Assembly: GCA_047619485.1 (NCBI GenBank)
Contig: JBLHKE010000509.1
Span: forward strand, 1 to 5,847
Reading direction: 5' to 3'
From: JBLHKE01 sp047619485
GTDB taxonomy: Bacteria; Verrucomicrobiota; Verrucomicrobiia; Verrucomicrobiales; DEV007
Length of the DNA stretch: 5,847 bases
Each line of letters starts with the position of its first letter. Within the stretch, counting starts at the first letter, position 1. The notes beneath the pieces are model-generated. The model ran no database searches. It was given only the letters and a program-made list of their open reading frames with translations, and was not told the origin of the DNA. Positions 1 through 5,594 of the stretch are shown here, in pieces. The translations under genes and the position numbers were made by a program.

Positions 1-246
1 ATGGACTACCCGACGTAAAGGGCGATGGGTCTATCTATAGGAAGCGGAGTGACAGAGGCAGCCTGCAAATGCATAGCCAAAGCGAGGATGTGCGGCTCAG
101 GCATGCGCTGTGACACGAAGGACGCGGCCGAGGTAATATCTTTGCGTAAGATGGTCAAAACCGAGGGGCGATGGGACGAGTTCTGGGAAAAAGTGGGCCG
201 CTACGGCTTCACGAAAATAACGACGCCTAAACGTCAGAAGAAGTAA
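1..246 (+). pseudogene. Transposase C-terminal remnant, ISKra4-like, with in-frame stop
   Basis: The frame beginning at base 1 reads MDYPT, a TAA stop at 16-18, then RAMGLSIGSGVTEAACK and continues to a TAA at 244-246. The block GSGVTEAACK, then CGSGMR, then EGRWDEFWEKVGRYGF matches, from memory, the conserved C-terminal end of ISKra4-family transposases, where the usual text is close to YRAxGxPIGSGVTEAACK. The TAA falls where a Tyr-like residue is expected (TAC or TAT to TAA), so this looks like a nonsense mutation. The usual Trp after CGSGMR is Cys here (TGT), a second sign of decay. The 5' part lies outside the window, so whether the rest of the element survives is unknown. The ATG at 25 is probably not a real start. 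Family assignment is fairly secure at transposase level and less so for the exact IS family. Confidence 0.75.
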
Positions 247-324
247 TAATACCAAAACTAACACTGATCTTATTAAACCGAAACATCCAATTAACAGCTC
301 ACCCCACTCAATCCTATGGGACAG

Positions 325-367
325 ACCGGATACCTACGCTCTCGCAGTGGCGCGATCTTCCGGTTTT
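325..367. other. Imperfect stem-loop between transposase remnant and membrane-protein gene
   Basis: ACCGGA at 325-330 pairs with TCCGGT at 359-364. Inside it TCGC 342-345 can pair with GCGA 352-355. On the plus strand the outer arm runs into TTTT (364-367). It lies just past the stop of the minus-strand gene ending at 392, so it could act as a weak terminator for either strand. The large unpaired interior makes this a low-confidence call. The remainder of 247-391 shows nothing recognisable. Confidence 0.2.
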
Positions 368-391
368 GCAGAAAACAGTCGTTGTGAAAGG

Positions 392-895
392 TTAGGTCTT
401 CCACATTACGAGGATCGAGCCTGAGAATAACAGGCAGGCCAGACCGGCTGCGAGTGCGATCATGGAGCGGTTCTGTTTCGAGTCGAGTGCGTCGTCGTAG
501 GATAGCACGATCTCGCCCTTGATTTCGACTGCGTAGATGTCGTCGTCGGTCGAGGCCGGGAGGAAGCGGTTGATAGTGGATTCGAACAGGCTCGCGATCG
601 GTCCTTTCATGCGCCCGACGGAGATGGTCACTGGTGCTTCGGTGCGGAGGCGATCGCGCAAGATCTCGTAGTGGGTGCGCTGGTCGCCGTAGCTGACCTT
701 GCGCTTTCCGTCGAGAGTGATGCGGATGATGTGCAGCTTGGCGTAGGGATTTTGCGCCTCGAGCTCTTCTATTGGCACCTTTTTGGTGAACGTGAAACGC
801 TCTAGCTCATCCAGTCGTGGCTCGCGGGAAAGAAAATACCCGGCGGTGAGCATGAGCCCGGCGACCAGAAACAAAAAGAACATGATGACACGCAT
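392..895 (-). CDS. Hypothetical protein with N- and C-terminal transmembrane segments (167 aa)
   Basis: I do not recognise the family. The protein begins MRVIMFFLFL and has a hydrophobic segment at about residues 3-22, a mixed charged domain at about 23-143, and a second hydrophobic segment at about 145-164 ending in WKT. The expected topology is two membrane spans with the central domain outside the cytoplasmic membrane. That domain has alternating strand-like stretches (LHIIRITLDGKRKVSYG, DIYAVEIKGEIVLSYDD) and no cysteine. The ATG at 895 is preferred because a -10-like hexamer lies exactly 7 nt upstream and there is no Shine-Dalgarno sequence. It is transcribed divergently from tmk and stands alone. 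Coding character is good: one long open frame with clean domain structure. Function is unknown. Confidence 0.75.
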   Translation of the reverse strand: MRVIMFFLFLVAGLMLTAGYFLSREPRLDELERFTFTKKVPIEELEAQNPYAKLHIIRITLDGKRKVSYGDQRTHYEILRDRLRTEAPVTISVGRMKGPIASLFESTINRFLPASTDDDIYAVEIKGEIVLSYDDALDSKQNRSMIALAAGLACLLFSGSILVMWKT

Positions 896-902
896 GGTTG
901 AA

Positions 903-908
903 ACTATA
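903..908 (-). promoter_or_regulatory. Candidate -10 element of a leaderless promoter
   Basis: On the minus strand TATAGT (5/6 match to TATAAT) is followed by TTCAACC and then the ATG at 895. A start site about 7-8 nt after the hexamer would coincide with the ATG, giving a leaderless mRNA. No convincing -35 hexamer is present at the normal spacing. The same geometry recurs before the gene at 2726. Confidence 0.35.
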
Positions 909-1017
909 GCCGCAGCGTGGGGTTGATGCAGGTCGAAAAAAATGCAGCAGAGCCACTCGAATCTCTGAGGTTTTCATGACTTTTTCTGAAATCGATCGCG
1001 GCCGGCGTGTAATCGGT

Positions 1018-1046
1018 TCGACAAATCCTCCGGCGCGGCTTTTAAT
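1018..1046 (+). promoter_or_regulatory. Candidate sigma70-type promoter for tmk-holB
   Basis: TCGACA (1018-1023, 5/6 to TTGACA), 17 bp, then TTTAAT (1041-1046, 5/6 to TATAAT). Transcription would begin near 1053, leaving a leader of about ten bases before the ATG at 1063. The element overlaps the upstream in-frame ATG at 1045 and lies downstream of the one at 976, so it argues for 1063 as the tmk start. Confidence 0.45.
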
Positions 1047-1062
1047 GCGCTGCCAACAGCCG

Positions 1063-1716
1063 ATGACCCCAGACCCTACCACGACCCAGCGCGGATTTTT
1101 CCTTAGTTTTGAGGGGTCGGAGGGTTGTGGGAAATCGACCCAGATCCAGCTTCTCAAGGCGCGCCTCGAGGCGGTTGATCGGAAAGTGCTCCTGACCCGC
1201 GAGCCTGGTGGGACATTCATTGGCGAACGCATCCGAGATCTGCTGCAATACACGCCGGAGGCTGGCGACATGTGCGATGAGGCGGAGTTGTTTCTGTTTG
1301 CGGCGAGTCGAGCTCAGCTGGTGCGGGCGGAACTGATGCCGGCCTTGGCGTCGGGCACGGTGGTGATAGCTGATCGTTTTTTTGACTCGACGACGGTCTA
1401 TCAAGGGATGGCACGAGGGCTCGATCGCGCTTCGGTGAATGCGATCAACGGGTTTGCGGTTGGCGACTGTCGTCCTAAGTTGACACTGTTGTTGGATCTG
1501 GATTCGGAGGAAGGGCGCACCCGGGCTGCGGGTCGTGAGGGGGTGGCGGATCGCATGGAGCAACTGCCGGCGGCATTTTATCAGAAGGTGCGTGACGGTT
1601 ACCTTGAGTTGGCGGCCGCCGAGCCAGAGCGGATCCAGGTGATCGATGCGGTCGGCAGCATCGAAGCGATTGCTGCGACGATTTGGGATACGGTTCGTGA
1701 AAGGATGGGCGAATGA
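1063..1716 (+). CDS. tmk: Thymidylate kinase (dTMP kinase)
   Basis: Phosphorylates dTMP to dTDP with ATP in the cytoplasm, the step that commits thymidylate to dTTP synthesis. The P-loop GSEGCGKST is at residues 18-26, the TREPGGT motif at 45-51, the DRF motif (DRY in many homologues) at 104-106 followed by DSTTVYQGMARG, and the LID region with several arginines at about 152-166. The P-loop lacks the Arg of eukaryotic type I enzymes and the LID is Arg-rich, as in the E. coli type II class. From the ATG at 1063 the protein is 217 aa, close to the usual length of about 210. In-frame ATGs at 1045 and 976 would add unusual N-terminal residues. The one at 976 has GAGG five bases upstream, but a promoter-like sequence lies between it and 1063. 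The stop overlaps the next gene by ATGA, indicating translational coupling. Confidence 0.95.
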   Translation: MTPDPTTTQRGFFLSFEGSEGCGKSTQIQLLKARLEAVDRKVLLTREPGGTFIGERIRDLLQYTPEAGDMCDEAELFLFAASRAQLVRAELMPALASGTVVIADRFFDSTTVYQGMARGLDRASVNAINGFAVGDCRPKLTLLLDLDSEEGRTRAAGREGVADRMEQLPAAFYQKVRDGYLELAAAEPERIQVIDAVGSIEAIAATIWDTVRERMGE

Positions 1717-2681
1717 GTTTCGTGCTCGATGATGCTTTCCAATACCTCGAGCGTGGTTATTCGCACGAGCGGCTGGCGCACGCTTACTTGATCACCGGCC
1801 CGGACGGCAGTGGCAAGCGCGAGCTGGCGGCACGACTGATTGCGCTGGTCAACAAGGTCGAGGTGGGGACGCTCGACGAGATGATGGGGGATAGCGTGCG
1901 GGTGGTCCGGCCGGAGTCGAGATCGCGTATCATCAAGGTTGCGCAGATGCGCGAATTGGAGAAATCGTTCTACATGTCCGGGGCGAGCGGAAAGATGAAA
2001 GTCGGGGTGATCGACGAGGCCGACCGCATGGTCGAGGCAGCGGAGAACGCCTTCCTCAAAACTCTCGAGGAACCACCTGTGGGATGCCTGCTCATCATGA
2101 TCACGGCGTATCCCGAGCAGTTGCTCGATACGATTCTGTCGCGCTGCATCCAGGTGCCGCTGCGGGTGACCCAACAGCGGCCACACACCGAGCGTGAGAA
2201 GGTGCTGCTCGAGAGCCTGGCGAAGTATTCGGCCTCAGGGAAGCGTAGCCCATCGCGTGCGCTGGGTCTGATGTCGCGTTTCACGATGCAGTTCAAGGAG
2301 GTGAAGGCAGAGATCGGCAAAGACCACGCCGCCGCGCTGAAGCGTGAGACCGAACTGTATCAGAAGACGACCGAGGGGGACTGGCTGAAGAAGCGTGACG
2401 AGTATTACAAGGCGCTGACTGAATCGATGTACCTGCATCAGCGCACCGGGCTGGTGGAATTGCTGGTGAGCTGGCTCGCGGATGCGTTGCGCTGCCAGGT
2501 CGGCTATGGTCGGCTCGACTTTCCGCAGCATGCCGAGGTGATCCGCTCGCTGGCCGAAAACCTCGAACATCGAGACCTGACGAAACGGCTGGGGGCGCTC
2601 GAGGATTTGCGAACGAATCTCGCGACCAATGTCCAGGAGGCGTTGGCGATGGAGGTGGCGTTCATCCAGGCATTCGGGTAG
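1713..2681 (+). CDS. holB: DNA polymerase III subunit delta' (clamp loader)
   Basis: An AAA+ protein of the replicative clamp loader, which opens and loads the beta sliding clamp. Walker A-like GPDGSGKR is at residues 29-36, Walker B-like VGVIDEAD at 97-104, then NAFLKTLEEPP at 112-122, and an SRC motif at 143-145 carrying the arginine finger that acts on a neighbouring ATPase subunit. The residue after the Walker A lysine is Arg instead of Ser/Thr, so ATP hydrolysis by this subunit is doubtful, as expected for delta' and unlike gamma/tau. The zinc-binding cysteines common in bacterial delta' and gamma/tau are absent; the region at about 47-70 has no Cys. The C-terminal 150 residues are mostly helical with a highly charged stretch at about 197-245. 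It overlaps tmk by four bases (ATGA), the gene order also found in E. coli. At 322 aa the length is normal. Confidence 0.9.
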   Translation: MSFVLDDAFQYLERGYSHERLAHAYLITGPDGSGKRELAARLIALVNKVEVGTLDEMMGDSVRVVRPESRSRIIKVAQMRELEKSFYMSGASGKMKVGVIDEADRMVEAAENAFLKTLEEPPVGCLLIMITAYPEQLLDTILSRCIQVPLRVTQQRPHTEREKVLLESLAKYSASGKRSPSRALGLMSRFTMQFKEVKAEIGKDHAAALKRETELYQKTTEGDWLKKRDEYYKALTESMYLHQRTGLVELLVSWLADALRCQVGYGRLDFPQHAEVIRSLAENLEHRDLTKRLGALEDLRTNLATNVQEALAMEVAFIQAFG

Positions 2682-2689
2682 GAACCGAT

Positions 2690-2718
2690 TTGCCTAAAAT
2701 CTCGTCTTCTACTATATT
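2690..2718 (+). promoter_or_regulatory. Candidate promoter of the selenoprotein-candidate gene, possibly leaderless
   Basis: TTGCCT (2690-2695, 4/6 to TTGACA), a 17-bp spacer and TATATT (2713-2718, 5/6 to TATAAT). The hexamer is followed by CAACCTG and then ATG at 2726, placing the expected start site at or next to the ATG. No Shine-Dalgarno sequence is present, in agreement with a leaderless transcript. The gene is only 44 bp from holB, so read-through from the tmk promoter is also possible. Confidence 0.45.
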
Positions 2719-2725
2719 CAACCTG

Positions 2726-3685
2726 ATGAAACTGACTAGAAAAATCGTTGATGTAACCTGTGCCTTGACCTTGTTTGCCGGGCTCGCAGAGCTCAGGGCG
2801 GAACCGGTGGCCGATTTTGCGATTGAAGACATCAACACGACTTCGCCGCGCTACGAGCAGACCGTGTCACCGCGTGATTATCGGCATCAGGTTTCGGGTT
2901 ATTATTTTGGCGACCCGAACTGAGGCATCTGCCGGAGTCAGTTTGGCTTCCTCCAACAGATCGCCGGTGAATTAGCCGCTGCTGCCCCGACTGATTACCG
3001 CATTGAGCTTCTCGGAATTAGCTGGGGATCTACGACGTTCAACTCGCTGATGACGGATGGGAGAGATCTCCCTTGGCTACAAGATCCGAGCGCTGGAGGT
3101 GTGACGACAGCTTGGGGTGCTGGCTATCGCGATTTTGTGATGCTCGACCCGGCCAACGAACGTCCGATCGCCGCGTATAACCTGTCCATCCATTCGCTCT
3201 CTAGCGCGGCCAACCGAGCCGAGCTGAAGTCTCTCTTGCTCGGGCTTGCGGTGTTGAAGGATGACGACAACGACAAGTTGAGTGACTACTGGGAAGACGA
3301 GGTCTTCGATGGGGATGATTCTGCTGGGCCGGAAGATGATACGGATGGGGACGGTGGTAACGAGAGGCTTGAGTATGCCCTCTCCTCGGATCCGGATTCG
3401 GGGGCGAGTCTTCCTGACACGAGCCTTGCGACGATGTTGGTCGAAGGGGCTGAGTTTCAGGTGATCATCTTTCGGCGGAGGCTGGGTGTGGCGGGAGGAT
3501 TGCAATACGCGGTGGAGTTCAGCCGCGACGGGATCGGATGGTCGGCTGCGGCCGAGGAGGTTATCGAAATTGCATCCACTAATCCCTATGACGGAACCGG
3601 CAGCGAGGTCGTGTCCGTCCGAGTCGTGCGACCGATCTCTGAACAGGGGCGGGGATTGTTACGAGTGAGGGTTACGTTGCCATGA
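2726..3685 (+). CDS. Candidate secreted selenoprotein: SelP-like thioredoxin-fold domain with UxxC, calcium-binding-type linker and C-terminal beta domain
   Basis: One continuous frame of 319 codons apart from a single TGA at 2921-2923, read here as selenocysteine (Sec66). Residues 1-25 form a signal peptide (KLTRK, hydrophobic core, LRA before E26). Residues about 45-176 look like a thioredoxin fold: strand HQVSGYYFG, U-G-I-C (66-69), helix RSQFGFLQQIAGELAA, strand YRIELLGISWGS, PWLQD, then AWGAGYRDFVMLD. From memory this resembles the N-terminal domain of animal selenoprotein P, with U-x-x-C, a following helix, and W...KDDFLIYD. Cys69 is the only cysteine of the predicted mature protein, as a redox partner for residue 66 would be. 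Acidic repeats DDDNDKLSDYWE (179-190) and EDDTDGDGGNERLEYA (203-218) resemble thrombospondin type 3 or EF-hand-like loops. Residues about 237-319 form a strand-rich domain ending in LRVRVTLP. ATG 2726 is preferred over the in-frame TTG at 2690 because the signal peptide and the promoter geometry fit it. The alternative is a pseudogene with one nonsense mutation, or two separate products. Confidence 0.7.
2921..2923 (+). other. In-frame TGA, candidate selenocysteine codon
   Basis: The codons either side are in the same frame and the domain continues across them: GYYFGDPN before, GICRSQFGFLQQ after. The position corresponds to the first cysteine of a thioredoxin-type CxxC motif. If the TGA were a real stop, the product would be a 65-residue signal-peptide protein without an active site. 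Confidence 0.65.
2924..2961 (+). promoter_or_regulatory. Candidate bacterial SECIS hairpin
   Basis: It starts immediately after the TGA. A lower stem pairs ATCTG 2927-2931 with CAGAT 2957-2961. An upper stem pairs GGAGTC 2934-2939 with GGCTTCC 2945-2951, leaving T2949 bulged and a T2938-G2946 wobble; the apical loop is AGTTT (2940-2944). The upper hairpin starts 10 nt after the TGA and the loop 16 nt after it. In E. coli fdhF the 17-nt minimal SECIS starts 11 nt after UGA, begins GG, ends CC, has a bulged U, and has a loop containing GU. A competing fold pairs GGAG 2934-2937 with CTCC 2951-2954 on the same lower stem. Folding was done by eye. Confidence 0.6.
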
Positions 3686-3703
3686 GTCGTGGTGGTGATT
3701 GCG

Positions 3704-3731
3704 GGTGCTCCAGTATCTCTAGGTGAGCACC
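3704..3731 (+). terminator. Stem-loop after the selenoprotein-candidate gene
   Basis: GGTGCTC 3704-3710 pairs perfectly with GAGCACC 3725-3731 around a 14-nt loop, beginning 18 nt after the TGA stop at 3683-3685. There is no T-run after it, so it may be a transcript-stabilising hairpin or a weak terminator, not a classic intrinsic one. Confidence 0.35.
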
Positions 3732-3909
3732 GCGGCGTAGACTTTAGGGGCTGTCGAAAAACTTGAACGGAGCATCGAACGGTAGCTGGTTTTGCGAGAA
3801 GTTAGGAGATTCTCTAGGCTTTGCGACGCCGAGGAGTGCTCGTCGGAACTCTGGCCGGAAGGTTGCAGAACTGGCAGCAACCAAGTAAGTCGGGCGCTCC
3901 TGCCCATGC

Positions 3910-3968
3910 GCGTCAATCTAAGTGCCAGTTCCGATACCCGTCACTTCGATTGCAAATCGAATTGACGC
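3910..3968. repeat. Nested inverted repeats
   Basis: GCGTCAAT 3910-3917 is the reverse complement of ATTGACGC 3961-3968. Within it TTCGATT 3945-3951 pairs with AATCGAA 3955-3961 around a 3-nt loop. The two structures share base 3961, so they partly compete. No tRNA cloverleaf or other known RNA fits. Origin unknown. Confidence 0.35.
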
Positions 3969-3970
3969 CA

Positions 3971-3993
3971 TCGCCTACGGCGACCGGTTTTTT
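3971..3993 (+). terminator. Weak intrinsic-terminator-like hairpin
   Basis: TCGCC 3971-3975, loop TAC, GGCGA 3979-3983, then CCGG and six T (3988-3993). The stem is short and the T-run is four bases from it. It lies almost 300 bp past the nearest plus-strand gene. Confidence 0.3.
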
Positions 3994-4179
3994 CAGTAGT
4001 CCCTCTGTAAACATTGCTTAGGTTGACGCCTATGGGCATGGGTGCCCAATTTACGTTCGGAACGAAAGCATTGGCGTTATGGTCGTTCGGTCTCGCAATC
4101 GTGTGTGGTGAGTTTAGCTACGGCTGCCGTTCAACCGGGAACTGATGGTGCAGCTGAGTGTAACTTTTGCCGCAAACCG

Positions 4180-5589
4180 TCAGCTGATGATCGGGTGGAC
4201 GACGTGGGCCTCGTGGACTCCGGTGAGTCGCGAGTCGAGGCCTTGGAACTTGACCGACAGGCGGGTGTGATCGAGACCGAGCAGGTGGAGCATGGTGGCG
4301 TGGAGGTCGCGGACGTGAACTTTGTCTTGCACTGCCTCGTAGCCGAATTCATCGGTGGCACCGTGGGTGATACCCGGGCGGACGCCGCCGCCGGCCATGA
4401 ACATCGAGAATCCTTGGATGTGGTGATCGCGGCCGGAGCCCTGTGCCATTGGTGTGCGCCCGAACTCGCCTCCCCAGATGATGAGGGTGTCGTCGAACAG
4501 GCCACGCTGCTTGAGATCTTTGATGAGCGCGGCGGTTGCTTGGTCGACCAGGCGTGCGGTGTTCGCGGTTCCGTTTTTGATCCCACCGTGGTGGTCCCAG
4601 CCGCGGTGGTAGAGCTGCACGAAGCGCACGCCACGTTCGACTAGTCGGCGGGCGAGCAGGCAGTTCGACGCGAAGGAACCGTCGCCAGGCTGGCAGCCGT
4701 ACAAATCGACGATGTGTTTCGGCTCCTGCGAGGCATCCATCAGGCCGGGCACGCTCAATTGCATCCTCGCCGCCAACTCATACTGGGCGATGCGGGTGCT
4801 GATCTCTGGGTCGCCAAATTGGATGGCAGCGCTGCGGTTCAATTCGTTCACCGCGTCGTAGATGTCGCGCTGGCGTTCGGTGGTGACGCCTGGAGGATTG
4901 CCGACGTAGTTCACGGCGGCGCCGGCGGAGTTGAACTTCACCCCTTGGAACTTGCTGGGGAGAAACCCGCTGTGCCACTGGCGCGAGGCGATCGGTTGGG
5001 ACTGGCCGCCGCCGACTGAGGTCATGACGACGTATCCCGGGAGGTCGTTGCAATCGCTGCCGAGCGCGTAGTTGACCCACGAACCCATGCTCGGTCGGCC
5101 GGGCAGGGAGGTGCCGGTATTGAATACGGTGTGCGCCGGATCGTGGTTGATCTGGTCGGTCTGCATCGAACGAACCACGCAGATATCATCGGCGACCGAG
5201 GCGATGTGCGGAAGGATGCTGGATATTTCGGTGCCACTCTTGCCCCATTTCTTGAAGGAGTGTTGGGGACCGAGGACCTTGAGGGCGCTTCCTTGCAACT
5301 GGGCGATAGGTTTGCCTTTCGTCACTGACTCCGGCATCGCTTTGCCGTTGTATTCTTCGAGTAACGGTTTGTAGTCGAAGGTCTCGAGGTGGGATGCTCC
5401 GCCCGCCATGCAGAGGTGGATGACATGTTTGGCGCGCGCCGCCTGGTGGGGGAGGACGCTCTCTCCACCCATGGTTGCCGCGTAGGCGTTTGGGTTCAGT
5501 AACGAAGAGAGGGCGACGCCGCCGATCCCTTGGGCCGAGCGGTTGAGAAATGCCCGGCGGTTGATGAGATGTAGGAGTTGTTTGTCCAT
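4180..5589 (-). CDS. DUF1501 family protein with twin-arginine signal
   Basis: A 469-aa member of the DUF1501 group, related to sulfatases and alkaline phosphatases and abundant in Planctomycetota and Verrucomicrobiota. The reaction and substrate are not established. The N-terminus MDKQLLHLINRRAFLNRSAQ leads into a hydrophobic stretch and NAYA at about residue 37, a Tat-type signal (RRAFL at 11-15), so export in a folded, metal-bound state is likely. Family signatures seen: GGASHLETFDYKP (63-75), PGRPSMGSWVNYALGS (163-178), LPGYVV (183-188), GWDHHGG (330-336), WGGEFGRTP (372-380), GRDHH (386-390), FSMFMAGGGVRPG (394-406), DLHATMLHLLGLDH (428-441). The Asp/His-rich motifs are probable metal ligands. 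The frame stays open to 5820, but ATG 5589 is chosen because it follows the upstream gene's stop by 5 bp and gives the signal peptide at the N-terminus. The C-terminus (QGLDSRLTGVHE) departs from the common GRDxRLTDVHG. Confidence 0.9.
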   Translation of the reverse strand: MDKQLLHLINRRAFLNRSAQGIGGVALSSLLNPNAYAATMGGESVLPHQAARAKHVIHLCMAGGASHLETFDYKPLLEEYNGKAMPESVTKGKPIAQLQGSALKVLGPQHSFKKWGKSGTEISSILPHIASVADDICVVRSMQTDQINHDPAHTVFNTGTSLPGRPSMGSWVNYALGSDCNDLPGYVVMTSVGGGQSQPIASRQWHSGFLPSKFQGVKFNSAGAAVNYVGNPPGVTTERQRDIYDAVNELNRSAAIQFGDPEISTRIAQYELAARMQLSVPGLMDASQEPKHIVDLYGCQPGDGSFASNCLLARRLVERGVRFVQLYHRGWDHHGGIKNGTANTARLVDQATAALIKDLKQRGLFDDTLIIWGGEFGRTPMAQGSGRDHHIQGFSMFMAGGGVRPGITHGATDEFGYEAVQDKVHVRDLHATMLHLLGLDHTRLSVKFQGLDSRLTGVHEAHVVHPIIS

Positions 5590-5594
5590 GGCGA

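Larger units (their letters stand above)
3686..4179. other. Intergenic region between two convergent genes
   Basis: 494 bp with no convincing gene. It holds a hairpin at 3704-3731, a sequence resembling an IS terminus (GGGGCTGTCGAAAAACTTG, 3747-3765), inverted repeats at 3910-3968, a hairpin with a T-run at 3971-3993, and a perfect 6-bp hairpin TGGGCA/TGCCCA at 4033-4048. The 8-bp word TTGACGCC occurs at 3962-3969 and 4023-4030. A 37-codon frame at 4032-4145 (MGMGAQFTFGTKALALWSFG...) has a hydrophobic stretch but no ribosome-binding site or known family, so I do not call it a gene. The density of small repeats could mean a decayed mobile element. Confidence 0.5.

Noticed and set aside
16..18. 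Recoding of the in-frame stop in the transposase remnant
   Set aside because: It is TAA, which has no known amino-acid recoding in this kind of bacterium; ordinary decay explains it.
3050..3685. A separate 211-aa gene starting at ATG 3050
   Set aside because: The same frame is open upstream to the TGA at 2921 and encodes the helix and strand of the thioredoxin-like domain, so 3050 is an internal methionine.
3683..3763. Read-through of the terminal TGA at 3683-3685
   Set aside because: The extension (VVVVIAGAPVSLGEH...) looks non-coding, and the preceding LRVRVTLP is a natural domain end. A hairpin follows, but its start is 18 nt away and its 14-nt loop does not resemble a SECIS.
3716..3818. 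Direct repeat TCTCTAGG (3716-3723 and 3811-3818) as a target-site duplication
   Set aside because: The 87 bp between the copies have no inverted termini, and the first copy lies inside a hairpin loop; an 8-bp repeat here can be chance.
3880..3975. Possible tRNA because of TTCGATT and nearby stems
   Set aside because: No cloverleaf, anticodon arm or acceptor stem can be drawn.
4032..4145. 37-codon frame with a hydrophobic segment
   Set aside because: No ribosome-binding site, promoter or recognisable family; its ATG overlaps a hairpin. A real small gene cannot be excluded.
4042..4644. A 200-aa plus-strand open frame
   Set aside because: It lies mostly opposite the DUF1501 gene, whose minus-strand product shows family motifs throughout; the plus frame is a shadow.
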